Assembly: GCF_002573715.1 (NCBI RefSeq)
Contig: NZ_PDHM01000007.1
Span: 161,472-225,471, forward strand
DNA: 64,000 bases
Reading direction: 5' to 3'
DNA from: Paenibacillus sp. EZ-K15
GTDB lineage: Bacteria; Bacillota; Bacilli; Paenibacillales; Paenibacillaceae
A program made the position numbers and the translations under genes. The notes under the pieces are model-generated. The model did no database searches, had not been told where the DNA came from, and saw nothing but the letters and a program-made list of their open reading frames with translations. Numbering within the stretch: position 1 is the stretch's first letter; each line of letters starts with the position of its first letter. This document shows positions 25,273 through 34,445 of this stretch, in pieces.

Positions 25273-25398
25273 ATGATCACTAGCCAAGGTAAACTTTCTC
25301 AAGATGGCTCAAGTTGGAGTCACGAGGTTTGACCTTGTCCATAGGGGGGGGTTCTCATGAAACCCTATCGTCTTGGTTGATTCGGTACCATTCGCAGA

Positions 25399-25427
25399 TT
25401 GCTGGTGGTAAAATAAGGCTGTATTAA
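25399..25427 (+). promoter_or_regulatory. Probable promoter of the secreted esterase
   Basis: TTGCTG (25399-25404), 17-base spacer, TATTAA (25422-25427), 28 bases before the start codon. Further upstream a run of eight G (25344-25351) sits in an ATAGGG...CCCTAT inverted repeat. Confidence 0.5.
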
Positions 25428-25454
25428 GATAATTGACGTTAAGGGAGTGAAGGC

Positions 25455-26717
25455 ATGTTCAAACAATGGAAGAAGGGGCTGGCGGCAGTAACCGGCACCT
25501 TGACGCTCGCGGTGGCACTGGTTGGACCGGGTGTTGCGCCGGCTTATGCCGATGAGGTTACAGCCAAGGATACATATCATATTGTAGCGCTGGGGGACTC
25601 GCTGACCGTTGGGTATGAGCCGGGAATGGATCTGAACAGCAAGCCTTATGGTTTTGTTGACCGGCTGTATGAGCAGGGATTGTTCCATGGCCGGACCGAG
25701 GTAACGAATTTGGGGATCGGCGGCTTGAAAACCGATGGGCTGAACCATTACGTCAAGGCCGTCTTGGATGAACGCGCGATTACGGCGGAGGAGCTGCAGC
25801 CAGGCCTCAGCGGCATTGATCCGCGCACCAAGCAGATGGGCGCTGACGCAGCGAAAGCCAAGCCGATCATCGCCAATGCGGATCTGATTACCATTACCAT
25901 CGGCGGCAATGACATGATGAGTCTAGTCAGTACCGTGGAAACATTAAGCGACGAAGAGCTGAAAGCAAAGATGCAGGAACTGTTCAAGACCTATACGGAT
26001 AATGTCTCATCCGTCATTACCAACTTGCATGCCATCAATCCTGATGCCTCTATCGTGGTGGCGGATCAGTACAATCCGGTGCCCAAAGTCGCTGACGAGG
26101 TCGCATACGCCAAATTGCTTGCAGCATCTGGAGAGTTCACGAAGCTGGTGGAAGGCGTAGCTGACAGTTTTGCAACTCAGGGCGTAAACATCAAGGTAGC
26201 CCATGTTGCGAAGAAATTCGTGGGCTCCGAGCTGACGATGACCCATATCCTGAAAGACGATATTCATCCGAACCAATATGGATACGAGACCATGGCCGGC
26301 GTGTTCGCAGAGACGATCTGGGGCAGCTACAAGAATACCGCTGTTCAGGAACAGGGGCAACCGATGCGCATCATCGTGAAGGGGCAGGAGCTGAACACGC
26401 CATATAAGCCGATCCTTCGCGATAACCTGAATTACGTCGCGATACAGGATATCGTAAATGCAGTGGGAGCGACGACCACATGGGAAAATAAAACGTCCAG
26501 TGCAACGATTACGTTCGGAGATCAGACGGTGGTGGTGAAGATCGGTGCCAAAACCGTTCAAGTTAACGGAACGGCTGTACCGATCGATACGCCGGCTTTC
26601 CTGCAAAAGGTTGGGAAAGAAGATAAAACTTACGTTCCGCTCGCGGTGATTGCATCCGGTCTTGGTTTTGATGTTCAATACAGCACCAAATTGCGTACCG
26701 CATTCATTAACTTGTAA
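25455..26717 (+). CDS. Secreted SGNH/GDSL esterase with C-terminal stalk-type domain
   Basis: A 420-residue exported hydrolase. The signal peptide ends near residue 32 (APAYA-DE). The SGNH domain shows the nucleophile block IVALGDSLTVGYEP (about residue 48), TITIGGNDMM with the oxyanion Asn, and the catalytic Asp/His in DIHPNQYGYETM. The C-terminal 115 residues match the copper amine oxidase N-terminal-like (stalk) fold common in Paenibacillus: LNYVAIQDIVNAVGATTTWENK, VQVNGTAVPIDTPAFL, TYVPLAVIASGLGFDVQYS. That fold usually helps binding or surface placement. Substrate likely a lipid or acetylated polysaccharide. Confidence 0.93.
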   Translation: MFKQWKKGLAAVTGTLTLAVALVGPGVAPAYADEVTAKDTYHIVALGDSLTVGYEPGMDLNSKPYGFVDRLYEQGLFHGRTEVTNLGIGGLKTDGLNHYVKAVLDERAITAEELQPGLSGIDPRTKQMGADAAKAKPIIANADLITITIGGNDMMSLVSTVETLSDEELKAKMQELFKTYTDNVSSVITNLHAINPDASIVVADQYNPVPKVADEVAYAKLLAASGEFTKLVEGVADSFATQGVNIKVAHVAKKFVGSELTMTHILKDDIHPNQYGYETMAGVFAETIWGSYKNTAVQEQGQPMRIIVKGQELNTPYKPILRDNLNYVAIQDIVNAVGATTTWENKTSSATITFGDQTVVVKIGAKTVQVNGTAVPIDTPAFLQKVGKEDKTYVPLAVIASGLGFDVQYSTKLRTAFINL

Positions 26718-26726
26718 TCCCATAAG

Positions 26727-26768
26727 CAAGCTGCATCGGCTGGAAGGAGTCGATGCAGCTTTTTTTGT
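26727..26768 (+). terminator. Terminator after the esterase
   Basis: AAGCTGCATCG / CGATGCAGCTT perfect 11-bp stem, 12-base loop, then TTTTTTTG. Confidence 0.95.
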
Positions 26769-27090
26769 TGTGATTACCGATTGTGGTGATGGCCAATGAG
26801 AGAAACCGGTTGATCTTCCCCGTTTGTTGACGGCGGGATAACGAACAACATGCTTGGGATTTAGGTTAGAGATGTACTTGACAGCGGTGTGATGTTTCTA
26901 ACATGAGTAACTCCGGGCAGGTGGTACAATACGACATCATTTCCCTTCGTGAATGGTTTGCATCAGATCAGAAGTTGAACCTAATTCTGACATGATGGAA
27001 GGTGGAGAAGCGTAAAAGCGGCAGGGAAAGAGTTGTTGAATGTCGAATCTTGGAAGAAACATAGATATGGCATTTTAGGGGGAACAAGGA
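26769..27090. other. Long leader before the SLC13-type permease
   Basis: No gene or clear RNA element seen. A consensus TTGACA (26878-26883) has no good -10 at the usual distance. Short open frames here (for example from 27033) lack ribosome binding sites. Confidence 0.6.
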
Positions 27091-28956
27091 ATGAATGGAC
27101 CGATGATCGTTACGTTGTCTGTCTTGGCCGTGGCATCTGCATTGTTCATGTCGGGAAAAGTGCGGTCGGATTTAGTCGCGATCGGCGTGTTGATGGTACT
27201 TATGTTAACGGACATTTTAAGTCCGTCTGAAGCCCTTTCAGGCTTTTCCAATTCGGTTGTCATTATGATGATCGGTTTGTTTGTTGTGGGCGGTGGAATT
27301 TTTCAGACCGGATTAGCCAAGATGGCCAGCGGTAAGCTGCTGAAGCTTGGCGGCGGAAGCGAGACCCGGCTCTTGATTATGATCATGTTGGTGACGTCGC
27401 TCATTGGCGGATTCGTCAGCAATACCGGCACGGTAGCGGTGATGCTGCCCATCGTTGTCAGTCTGGCGTTCAGCGCCGAGATAAATCCGGGGCGGCTGCT
27501 GATGCCCCTTGCTTTTGCAAGCAGCCTGGGCGGCATGCTTACGTTAATCGGTACGCCGCCGAATCTCGTGATTCAGGAGACACTGATCAACGCAGGATAC
27601 GAACGGCTGTCGTTCTTTGCTTTTTTGCCGATCGGACTTGTGTGTTTGGCAACGGGGATCATCGCGATACTGTTTCTTCGCCGTTTTCTTCCCAGCAATG
27701 AAGAAGGGGGAGCTGGTAAACAAAGCGGGCGCTCGCTTCGAGAACTGGCCAAACAGTATCGGCTGACCCAGAACCTGTATCGCATTCAGGTTGGAGCCGA
27801 TTCCTCCATTCGATCCAAGACATTGCGAGAGCTGGACATTCCGGCGAAGTTCGAAGTGAACGTCATTGAAATCCGCCGTAAAATGTCGGCCAAGAATCAA
27901 TTCTTTAAGACGATCAACCAGGAGATCGCAGGTCCTGAGACTGTGATTGAGGAAGACGATATTCTGTATGTAAACGGCCCGTTCGAGCGGGCCGCGGAGT
28001 TTGCGGAGACGTATGGGCTTATCATGCTGGACCAGCGTGCACCCGAGCTTCGGAAACGTGCCGAAGAGTCGCAGTACGCCACGAGTGACGTCGGCATTGC
28101 CGAGGTGATGCTGACTCCATCTTCGCGCCTGATTGGCCATCTCGTTAAACATTCGGGCTTCCGGGAGAAGTATCGGGTGAACATTTTGGGCATCCAGCGA
28201 AAAGAACAGTATCTTCTGCACCATCTGAAAGAAGAGAAAATGCGCTTTGGCGATGCCCTGCTCGTTCAGGGCACTTGGAAGGATATAGCCCTCCTGGCTG
28301 CCGAGCAAACGGATGTCGTGGTGGTAGGGCAGCCAGTGGAAGAGTCGCGCAAATTGACGATGGACCATAAAGCGCCGATTGCGGCCGGGATCATGCTCTT
28401 GATGGTGATCCTGCTGGTGACGGAATGGATTCCGGCGGTCGCCTCCGTGATGGTTGCTGCGGTATTGATGGTTGTGTTTGGATGCGTGCGTAACATGGAG
28501 GAGGCCTATAAGACGGTTAATTGGGAGAGCATTGTGCTTATTGGCGGCATGATTCCGATGTCCATTGCCATTGAGAAAACGGGAGCTGCCACGCTGATTT
28601 CGGATATGCTGGTCCATTCACTGGGCAGCTATGGACCGCTTGCCCTGCTGGCAGGGGTATACTTCACTACCTCGCTGTTGACAATGTTCATCAGCAATAC
28701 GGCCTGCGCCGTATTATTTGCGCCGATTGCCCTATCGGCTGCCATTCAGATGGGGGCGAGCCCGTATCCGTTTCTGTTCGCCGTCTCCATTGGAGCAAGC
28801 ATGTGCTTTGCTTCTCCGTTCTCTACGCCGCCGAATGCACTCGTCATGTCCGCAGGCCGTTATAAATTCAGTCACTATGTGAAGGTTGGATTGCCGCTTC
28901 AACTGGTAATCGGCCTGGTCATGATGGCGGTACTGCCGATGTTCTTTCCGTTCTAG
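27091..28956 (+). CDS. SLC13/DASS-type anion permease with RCK_C (TrkA-C) domains
   Basis: A 621-residue membrane transporter. Two membrane halves of about five to six helices each carry the family's SNT/SNTA-type motif: GFVSNTGTVAVMLPIV in the first half and MFISNTACAVLFAPIA in the second. Between them (about residues 215-410) lie two soluble TrkA-C domains (LRELDIPAKFEVNVIEIRR, FREKYRVNILGIQRK) that in relatives sense ligands. It probably moves dicarboxylate, sulfate or a similar anion with sodium; the substrate is not fixed by sequence. GGGGGAACAAGGA precedes the ATG. Monocistronic. Confidence 0.9.
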   Translation: MNGPMIVTLSVLAVASALFMSGKVRSDLVAIGVLMVLMLTDILSPSEALSGFSNSVVIMMIGLFVVGGGIFQTGLAKMASGKLLKLGGGSETRLLIMIMLVTSLIGGFVSNTGTVAVMLPIVVSLAFSAEINPGRLLMPLAFASSLGGMLTLIGTPPNLVIQETLINAGYERLSFFAFLPIGLVCLATGIIAILFLRRFLPSNEEGGAGKQSGRSLRELAKQYRLTQNLYRIQVGADSSIRSKTLRELDIPAKFEVNVIEIRRKMSAKNQFFKTINQEIAGPETVIEEDDILYVNGPFERAAEFAETYGLIMLDQRAPELRKRAEESQYATSDVGIAEVMLTPSSRLIGHLVKHSGFREKYRVNILGIQRKEQYLLHHLKEEKMRFGDALLVQGTWKDIALLAAEQTDVVVVGQPVEESRKLTMDHKAPIAAGIMLLMVILLVTEWIPAVASVMVAAVLMVVFGCVRNMEEAYKTVNWESIVLIGGMIPMSIAIEKTGAATLISDMLVHSLGSYGPLALLAGVYFTTSLLTMFISNTACAVLFAPIALSAAIQMGASPYPFLFAVSIGASMCFASPFSTPPNALVMSAGRYKFSHYVKVGLPLQLVIGLVMMAVLPMFFPF

Positions 28957-28972
28957 AGGGATTTTGCATATG

Positions 28973-29025
28973 AACACCTCTATGTTGGGTCCGTCAGGAT
29001 CCAGCATGGGGGTGTTATTCTATTT
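28973..29025 (+). terminator. Terminator after the SLC13-type permease
   Basis: AACACCTCTATGTTGGGTCC pairs with GGATCCAGCATGGGGGTGTT (some mismatches) across a short loop, then ATTCTATTT. Confidence 0.75.
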
Positions 29026-29258
29026 GGCTATAATGCATATTGGAGTGTACTTACCTATCAGGCAAATTTGCTCATGGTAAGTCCGTTAACAATTGGCAGG
29101 CCAGCCTTAGTAAGAAGGAAATCGCCTGTCCCGAGGCTAATAGTTGAATTTGTAACTTCCTGCCTCATCGTAAAAATACGCATCATTTCCGTAGAAATGA
29201 CTACGCTGGTGCTGCTGGATTGTTGCTATGCTTGAGAAAGCCGGAGGTGCAAGGACCG
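29026..29258. other. Gap before the first YesM-like kinase
   Basis: No gene seen. It ends in a GGAGGTG-containing leader of the kinase. No reliable promoter or cre site was recognised. Confidence 0.5.
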
Positions 29259-31091
29259 ATGAAGAACAGCTTCAAAAATCCGCTGGGCCGCATGAATATC
29301 AAACAGCAGATGATTCTGCTGTTTCTGGTGCTGGTCATCCCGTTGTTTGCGCTAAATGCCTACGGGAATTCCATGGCCGGTCAAATCCTGAAGCGTCATG
29401 TGACTAATGCTTATATCGAACTGAACAAGCAGAACTTCAAGCTGATTAACCGTGATATTGAAACCGTTAACAAAGTGACCTCCACGGTCATCCAAAACTC
29501 GCAGATCCAGCAGCTGGATCCCTTTGCGGAGGGCACTGTTCTTGCGCGCGTCAAAAACTACGAGCAGCTGGAAAAAATGCTGTTGTCCTTCTCACAAGAG
29601 ACGGATGAACGCGAACCAGTCTATTACTCGCTCTATGTGTATGACCCGGACAACAGCTACTTCTTTGCTCCCTATTACCCTGACCGCAGAAAAGCGGGGG
29701 TGTATTTTTTCTCCGACGAGAAGGAGAAGCCGGCATGGTTCGATGAGGCCGTGGCGATGAAAGGGAACGGATATCTCAAGCGGATAGCGAATCTGTCCCC
29801 GCCGGTACAAGGGCGGCAGGATCAAGAGACCTTAAGCTATGTGAGGGCCGTTAACAATATTTATAGGGGCGGGACCATCGGCGTTCTGGTGGTCACGAAT
29901 TTGGACGCGCGGATCGGCGAGTCGTTATCGACGGTTTCGATACCGGACGGGGAGTTGTATTTTACGGATTGGAACGATAATATTCTGACCTCGTCGGTAC
30001 AGGGCATGGCGGGCAAGCTGGAATTGCCGCCCGAAGCGGATCCGGGCCATTCCACGATCGGCGTCATGGACGTGATCACGTCTGATTTTATCTATGTCAT
30101 CGATTATAACTACGTGCTCCAGCAAAAGTTGGTCTACAAGGTGCCTGTCAAAACGCTGCTCGCCCAGCAAAGCGAAATGAAGCGCGTCATTCAGGTCATC
30201 TCCATCGCTTACTTTGCCGTGGGCCTCATTATCGTTTTCTACTTCTGGCAGTCGCTGATGACCCCGCTCCAGAAACTGGCGCATTTCGTGAGAAGGTACG
30301 AACCGGGGAACGTCGTGCCGGAAACCCCCTATAGGCGCAGAAAAGATGAAGTCAGTGTCCTCATCTCCACGATTTATGATATGGCCCGCCGATTGAATGA
30401 TCTGATCCACTATAAATACCATATGGATCTGAAGCAGAAGGAAGCACAGCTGCAGCTGCTTTATCAGCAGATTAACCCCCATCTGCTGTACAACACCTTG
30501 GAAAGTATTTATTGGAAGAGCACGATGGAGGGCAATACCGAGTCCGCGGAGATGATCAAGGATTTGTCCAAATTAATGAAGATCAGTCTCAGCCGGGGTC
30601 GGGATCTCATCACGCTTGGGGAAGAGCTCGAGCATGCGGGGGCTTATATTAATCTCCAGCTGAACCGTTACGACTATCAGTTTACCGTCCGCTGGGAAGT
30701 TCCCGAGTCCTTGCTGGTGAACCATGTGCCGAAGATTACGCTGCAGCCGCTGCTGGAGAACGCGATCATTCATGGCATTAAAAATATGGGCGAGGACGGA
30801 ATCATTCGGATTTCAGGACATCTGGAGGATAAATGCTTCCGGATCGTCATCGAAGATAACGGCTTCCGTCCCGTAAACTACGAGTCTATTCATAGACTGC
30901 TCCATAATGAAGTGCAGGACCCTTCATTGGGCTACGGCATTCGCAATATCCAGGAGCGGATCCGGCTGCATTTTGGAAACTGCTATGGGCTGGAATATGA
31001 ACCAAGAGAAGAAGGGGGAACCCGTGTGACGATTACGATTCCCCGAACAGAAGTTGCAACCATTACCACAACCGGACAGGAGGTCTCCTGA
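29259..31091 (+). CDS. YesM-like sensor histidine kinase (locus 1)
   Basis: A 610-residue membrane kinase. Two transmembrane helices (about residues 14-35 and 305-328) flank a large extracellular sensor domain of about 270 residues. Then a HAMP region, the phospho-acceptor His in QQINPHLLYNTLESIYW (His_kinase family, YesM/LytS type), and the ATP domain (LQPLLENAIIHGIK, IVIEDNG, GYGIRNIQERIRLHFG). Its TGA overlaps the regulator ATG. It probably senses a carbohydrate, directly or via the binding protein, and controls the ABC importer downstream. Start at ATG 29259, after GGAGGTG, rather than TTG 29220. Confidence 0.92.
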   Translation: MKNSFKNPLGRMNIKQQMILLFLVLVIPLFALNAYGNSMAGQILKRHVTNAYIELNKQNFKLINRDIETVNKVTSTVIQNSQIQQLDPFAEGTVLARVKNYEQLEKMLLSFSQETDEREPVYYSLYVYDPDNSYFFAPYYPDRRKAGVYFFSDEKEKPAWFDEAVAMKGNGYLKRIANLSPPVQGRQDQETLSYVRAVNNIYRGGTIGVLVVTNLDARIGESLSTVSIPDGELYFTDWNDNILTSSVQGMAGKLELPPEADPGHSTIGVMDVITSDFIYVIDYNYVLQQKLVYKVPVKTLLAQQSEMKRVIQVISIAYFAVGLIIVFYFWQSLMTPLQKLAHFVRRYEPGNVVPETPYRRRKDEVSVLISTIYDMARRLNDLIHYKYHMDLKQKEAQLQLLYQQINPHLLYNTLESIYWKSTMEGNTESAEMIKDLSKLMKISLSRGRDLITLGEELEHAGAYINLQLNRYDYQFTVRWEVPESLLVNHVPKITLQPLLENAIIHGIKNMGEDGIIRISGHLEDKCFRIVIEDNGFRPVNYESIHRLLHNEVQDPSLGYGIRNIQERIRLHFGNCYGLEYEPREEGGTRVTITIPRTEVATITTTGQEVS

Positions 31092-32410
31092 TGTATAACA
31101 TTTTGGTGGTAGATGACGAACCTTTGATCTGCAAGGGCTTAGCCGGGCTGTTAACGTCCTCGGGCCTTGCCATCGATGGGATTACCACGGCTTACAGCGG
31201 GCAGGAAGCGCTGGATTACATACGGATGGGGGATATCGATCTGCTGGTCACCGATATCCAGATGGGCGAGATGAACGGCATTGAGCTGATGCAGCAGGCG
31301 AAGATTGTGAAACCGTGGGTTCAGACGATCATTATTTCAGCCCATGAAACATTTCAATATGCGCAGCGGGCGCTTCAGCTTGGAGCCAAGGATTATTTGA
31401 TCAAACCGCTGAACAGTGAGCAGTTTCTGGATTCGGTCCGCAGCGTGCTGCTCAAGATGGACCGACCGGTGCCTCAGGTGGAGTCGTTTCTCATGGCCGA
31501 TAACGAGCATTTTCGGATGGAGGAGCCTCCGTCTGAACGAATAGAGCGGCTGAACCAGCGGCTCTCCACAGAGCCGGATCAGCCGGACCTAGCCGGTCTA
31601 GACGAATCGGAACTTGGCTTGATCGGTCCTTATTTTGCGGTCATCAAGATGAAGCTGGGCCTAACGGAAGACAGCAGCGCTTCTTTTTCCAGGCAAGATA
31701 TAAATCTGATTCAATATGCCGCGCTGAATATCGCCAAGGAGCTGCTGGAGCAGGAGCCGCACACCTTCGTGTTCTATTCGCCGGAACGGGATATCAACAT
31801 CATCCTCCAATGGAGCGAGCAGGAGATGGAGGAGAATGCGAGCAGCAAGATCCACCATCTGGAGATGATTGGCCGGAGCCTGCACCACCATGTGGAGCTG
31901 TACCTGAAACGTAGCTGTAACGTGGGGATCAGTCAAATACTGAGAGGGCCTGAATTTTTGAGTGTGCTCAGCCGTCAGGCGGACAAAGCGATGCTGTGGA
32001 GCGAGCAGCTGCATGATTTTCACGTGTTTTATTACGGGGATTTCAATTGGCACAACTATGCCCAGGAGACGTCGCAAGAGGTGCTCTCGAGCCAGAGCAA
32101 CCGGATCGTCGAGAATACGAGGCAGTATATCGATGAGCATTATCGCCAGAAGGGATTGACGATTCACGAGGTAGCCAAGAACAATCACGTGAGTCCGAAC
32201 TATTTGAGTTATCTGTTCAAAAAATATACCGGCAGCAGCCTGTGGGAGTATGTCGTAAAGCTGCGGATGGAGGAGAGCAGGTCTCTGATCCTGAGCACGG
32301 ATCTCCGCCGTTACGAAATCGCCGAGCGAGTCGGCTATGAATCCCCGGAGCATTTTAGCAAAATCTTCAAAAAATATTACGGTGTCAGCCCAAGCGAGCT
32401 AAAGAAGTAA
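31091..32410 (+). CDS. YesN-like AraC-type response regulator (locus 1)
   Basis: A 439-residue regulator. Residues 1-120 are the receiver domain with VDDEPLICKG and the phosphorylated Asp in LLVTDIQMGEMNG, then IKPLN. The last 100 residues are the AraC double helix-turn-helix (GLTIHEVAKNNHVSPNYLSYLFKKYTGSS and YEIAERVGYESPEHFSKIFKKYYGVSPSELKK). The middle about 200 residues have the unconserved linker region usual in YesN. It overlaps the kinase gene by one base. Likely activates transcription of the ABC genes that begin 96 bases later. Confidence 0.93.
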   Translation: MYNILVVDDEPLICKGLAGLLTSSGLAIDGITTAYSGQEALDYIRMGDIDLLVTDIQMGEMNGIELMQQAKIVKPWVQTIIISAHETFQYAQRALQLGAKDYLIKPLNSEQFLDSVRSVLLKMDRPVPQVESFLMADNEHFRMEEPPSERIERLNQRLSTEPDQPDLAGLDESELGLIGPYFAVIKMKLGLTEDSSASFSRQDINLIQYAALNIAKELLEQEPHTFVFYSPERDINIILQWSEQEMEENASSKIHHLEMIGRSLHHHVELYLKRSCNVGISQILRGPEFLSVLSRQADKAMLWSEQLHDFHVFYYGDFNWHNYAQETSQEVLSSQSNRIVENTRQYIDEHYRQKGLTIHEVAKNNHVSPNYLSYLFKKYTGSSLWEYVVKLRMEESRSLILSTDLRRYEIAERVGYESPEHFSKIFKKYYGVSPSELKK

Positions 32411-32506
32411 GAACGGTTATACTTCACATAGTTTTAGACATGTTGTAAGACTCCCTTCCTTTTTACAATTAAAGCTGGACATTTAATAAAGGAATGAGGG
32501 AGTCAG

Positions 32507-33442
32507 ATGGAAGAAACGGCCATGCAGCAAGGTCAGGCTCGGTTAGAGCTTGGTCATCCCACCCGAAAAGAGCATAAGCGCAAGCCGCTGTGGAAGAAGT
32601 ACATATGGGGATATTTGTTCCTCGTTCCGGCCATTGCGATCTTTATCGTCTTTTTGTGGGTGCCGATCTTTAAAGGGATCTTTTACAGCTTTTATCATAT
32701 CGATTTCGTAAAAGGAAACACCTTCGTCGGGTTCGATAATTATGCCAAGGTGCTGAGCAATCCGGACCTGCTGCTTTCTGTTCGAAATACTTTATATTTC
32801 ATGCTGTTAACGCTGGTCATCGGCTTCTGGGTACCCATCGCCGCCTCCATCGCCATCTCGGAGCTGAAGCTGTTCCAGGGCTTCGCCCGGATTGCGGCGT
32901 ATCTCCCGTTTGTCGTACCTGGCGTTGTGCTCTACGGTATGTGGAGGTGGATGTATGACCCGGTAGGTCCGATCAACGCCCTGTTCGGCTTCTTCGGGGC
33001 AGAATCGGTATCGTTTATTTCGGATAGCCGTTTCTCCATGGTGTCGCTTGTCGTGATGGAGACATGGCAGCAATTCGGCTCGGCGATGCTGATCTATCTG
33101 GCCGGCGTGCTGAGCATACCGAAGGATTGGTATGAGGCCGCCGAAATCGACGGTGCGGGCGTATGGGCCCGGATTAAATACATTACGCTCCCCTCGATGC
33201 GCAATTTGATTATGCTCATGCTGATTCTGCAGCTGATCGGCACTTCGCAGGCGTATCAGTCGCAACTTGCGATGCTGGACGGCGGACCGAACAAGGCCAC
33301 GCTCACCTATGCGCTTCTAACCGTAAAATACGCGTTTAACCAGCTGGATTACGGGGCAGGAACCGCCATGGGCATTTTGATGTTCCTGGTGCTGAGTTTG
33401 CTGGGCATCCTGCAATTCAAGATGAACAGGGAGGAGTACTAG
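32507..33442 (+). CDS. Carbohydrate ABC permease 1 (MalF/UgpA type, locus 1)
   Basis: A 311-residue permease with six transmembrane helices and the EAA loop YEAAEIDGAGVWARIKYITLP (about residues 207-227) that contacts the ATPase. Starts ATG 32507 with GGGAG close upstream. It is followed 2 bases later by the second permease. No ABC ATPase gene is nearby, so it must use a shared one such as MsmX. Confidence 0.92.
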   Translation: MEETAMQQGQARLELGHPTRKEHKRKPLWKKYIWGYLFLVPAIAIFIVFLWVPIFKGIFYSFYHIDFVKGNTFVGFDNYAKVLSNPDLLLSVRNTLYFMLLTLVIGFWVPIAASIAISELKLFQGFARIAAYLPFVVPGVVLYGMWRWMYDPVGPINALFGFFGAESVSFISDSRFSMVSLVVMETWQQFGSAMLIYLAGVLSIPKDWYEAAEIDGAGVWARIKYITLPSMRNLIMLMLILQLIGTSQAYQSQLAMLDGGPNKATLTYALLTVKYAFNQLDYGAGTAMGILMFLVLSLLGILQFKMNREEY

Positions 33443-33443
33443 G

Positions 33444-34310
33444 ATGAAAGAGAGAGGCATACTGTCCGCATCGGATTTGAGAAAACCGTGGAACAAGGCG
33501 GTATACGGGTTTATGGTGCTGTGCATCGCGGTGATGGTCTTTACGATGCTGTATCCGATCGGCATGACGATGTTTAACGGGCTGAAGAGCAATCAGGAGA
33601 TCAACACGTTTCCGCCACGCTTTTTCCCGTCGGAATGGCATTGGGATAACGTCCCGAAGGGGTGGGAATACATCGATCTGCCGATGTTTCTGAAGAATAC
33701 GCTGCTTATTTTTGGCGGCAATCTGCTGGTGACGATTCTGGTACTGGGCTTGGCGGCCTTCAGCATTTCCCGTATCCGGGTTCCCTATCACCGCGTCATC
33801 TATTTCTTCATTCTCATGACCTTGTTTATTCCGGCGTCGAGTTACATGATTCCGAACTTCGTCAATTTGAAGGAGCTTGGGTTGCTGAATTCCTATTGGG
33901 CCTTCTGGCTGCCGGCCGGAGCGAATGCTTACTTCTTCCTGCTGATCAAAAACTTTTTCGATGGCATTCATCCGGAAATCTTCGAGGCAGCGCGCATCGA
34001 CGGCGCTTCGGAGTTGAGCAGCTTCCTGCGGATTGCCGTTCCTCTGTCCGTTCCGATCTTCGCAACGCTGGCGATCTTTATCTTCTCCACGGCATGGAAT
34101 GACTGGTTCTGGCCGTCGCTTGTTATGCAGACGCAGGACAAGTACACGCTGGCTACGGCCATCTACAAGTATGTCATCAACGCAAGGAGCCTGGACAGCA
34201 GCATCAAATTCTCGATTCTCTTCATGGTCATGGTGCCGCCGATCTTCGTATTTCTGGTCTTCCAGAAATTCATTATGCGCAGTGTCAGTCTCTCGGCCGT
34301 TAAAGGGTAG
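33444..34310 (+). CDS. Carbohydrate ABC permease 2 (MalG/UgpE type, locus 1)
   Basis: A 288-residue partner permease. Six helices, EAA loop IFEAARIDGASELSSFLRIAVPL (about residues 179-201). A gap of one base after the first permease shows tight coupling. GGGAGGAGTACTAGG precedes the ATG. Confidence 0.92.
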   Translation: MKERGILSASDLRKPWNKAVYGFMVLCIAVMVFTMLYPIGMTMFNGLKSNQEINTFPPRFFPSEWHWDNVPKGWEYIDLPMFLKNTLLIFGGNLLVTILVLGLAAFSISRIRVPYHRVIYFFILMTLFIPASSYMIPNFVNLKELGLLNSYWAFWLPAGANAYFFLLIKNFFDGIHPEIFEAARIDGASELSSFLRIAVPLSVPIFATLAIFIFSTAWNDWFWPSLVMQTQDKYTLATAIYKYVINARSLDSSIKFSILFMVMVPPIFVFLVFQKFIMRSVSLSAVKG

Positions 34311-34445
34311 GGCAGCTTGTATACCACACCATCGTAGCCCTGCACATGATCGTCATATGAATGCACATCGTCCTTTCGGGGTTTCAATTTTATGATGGAG
34401 ATAGGAAAGGACATTATCATTTCAAAAAGGAAAAGGGGAGTATCC

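Noticed and set aside
26878..26906. TTGACA as a promoter of the SLC13-type gene
   Set aside because: No acceptable -10 box 16-18 bases downstream.
27033..27230. Small plus-strand frame before the SLC13-type permease
   Set aside because: No ribosome binding site and it runs into the permease gene in a wrong frame.
27544..28617. 357-codon frame on the minus strand opposite the SLC13-type permease
   Set aside because: Product is rich in His, Gln and Arg, with no recognisable domain, and the opposite gene has clear membrane motifs.
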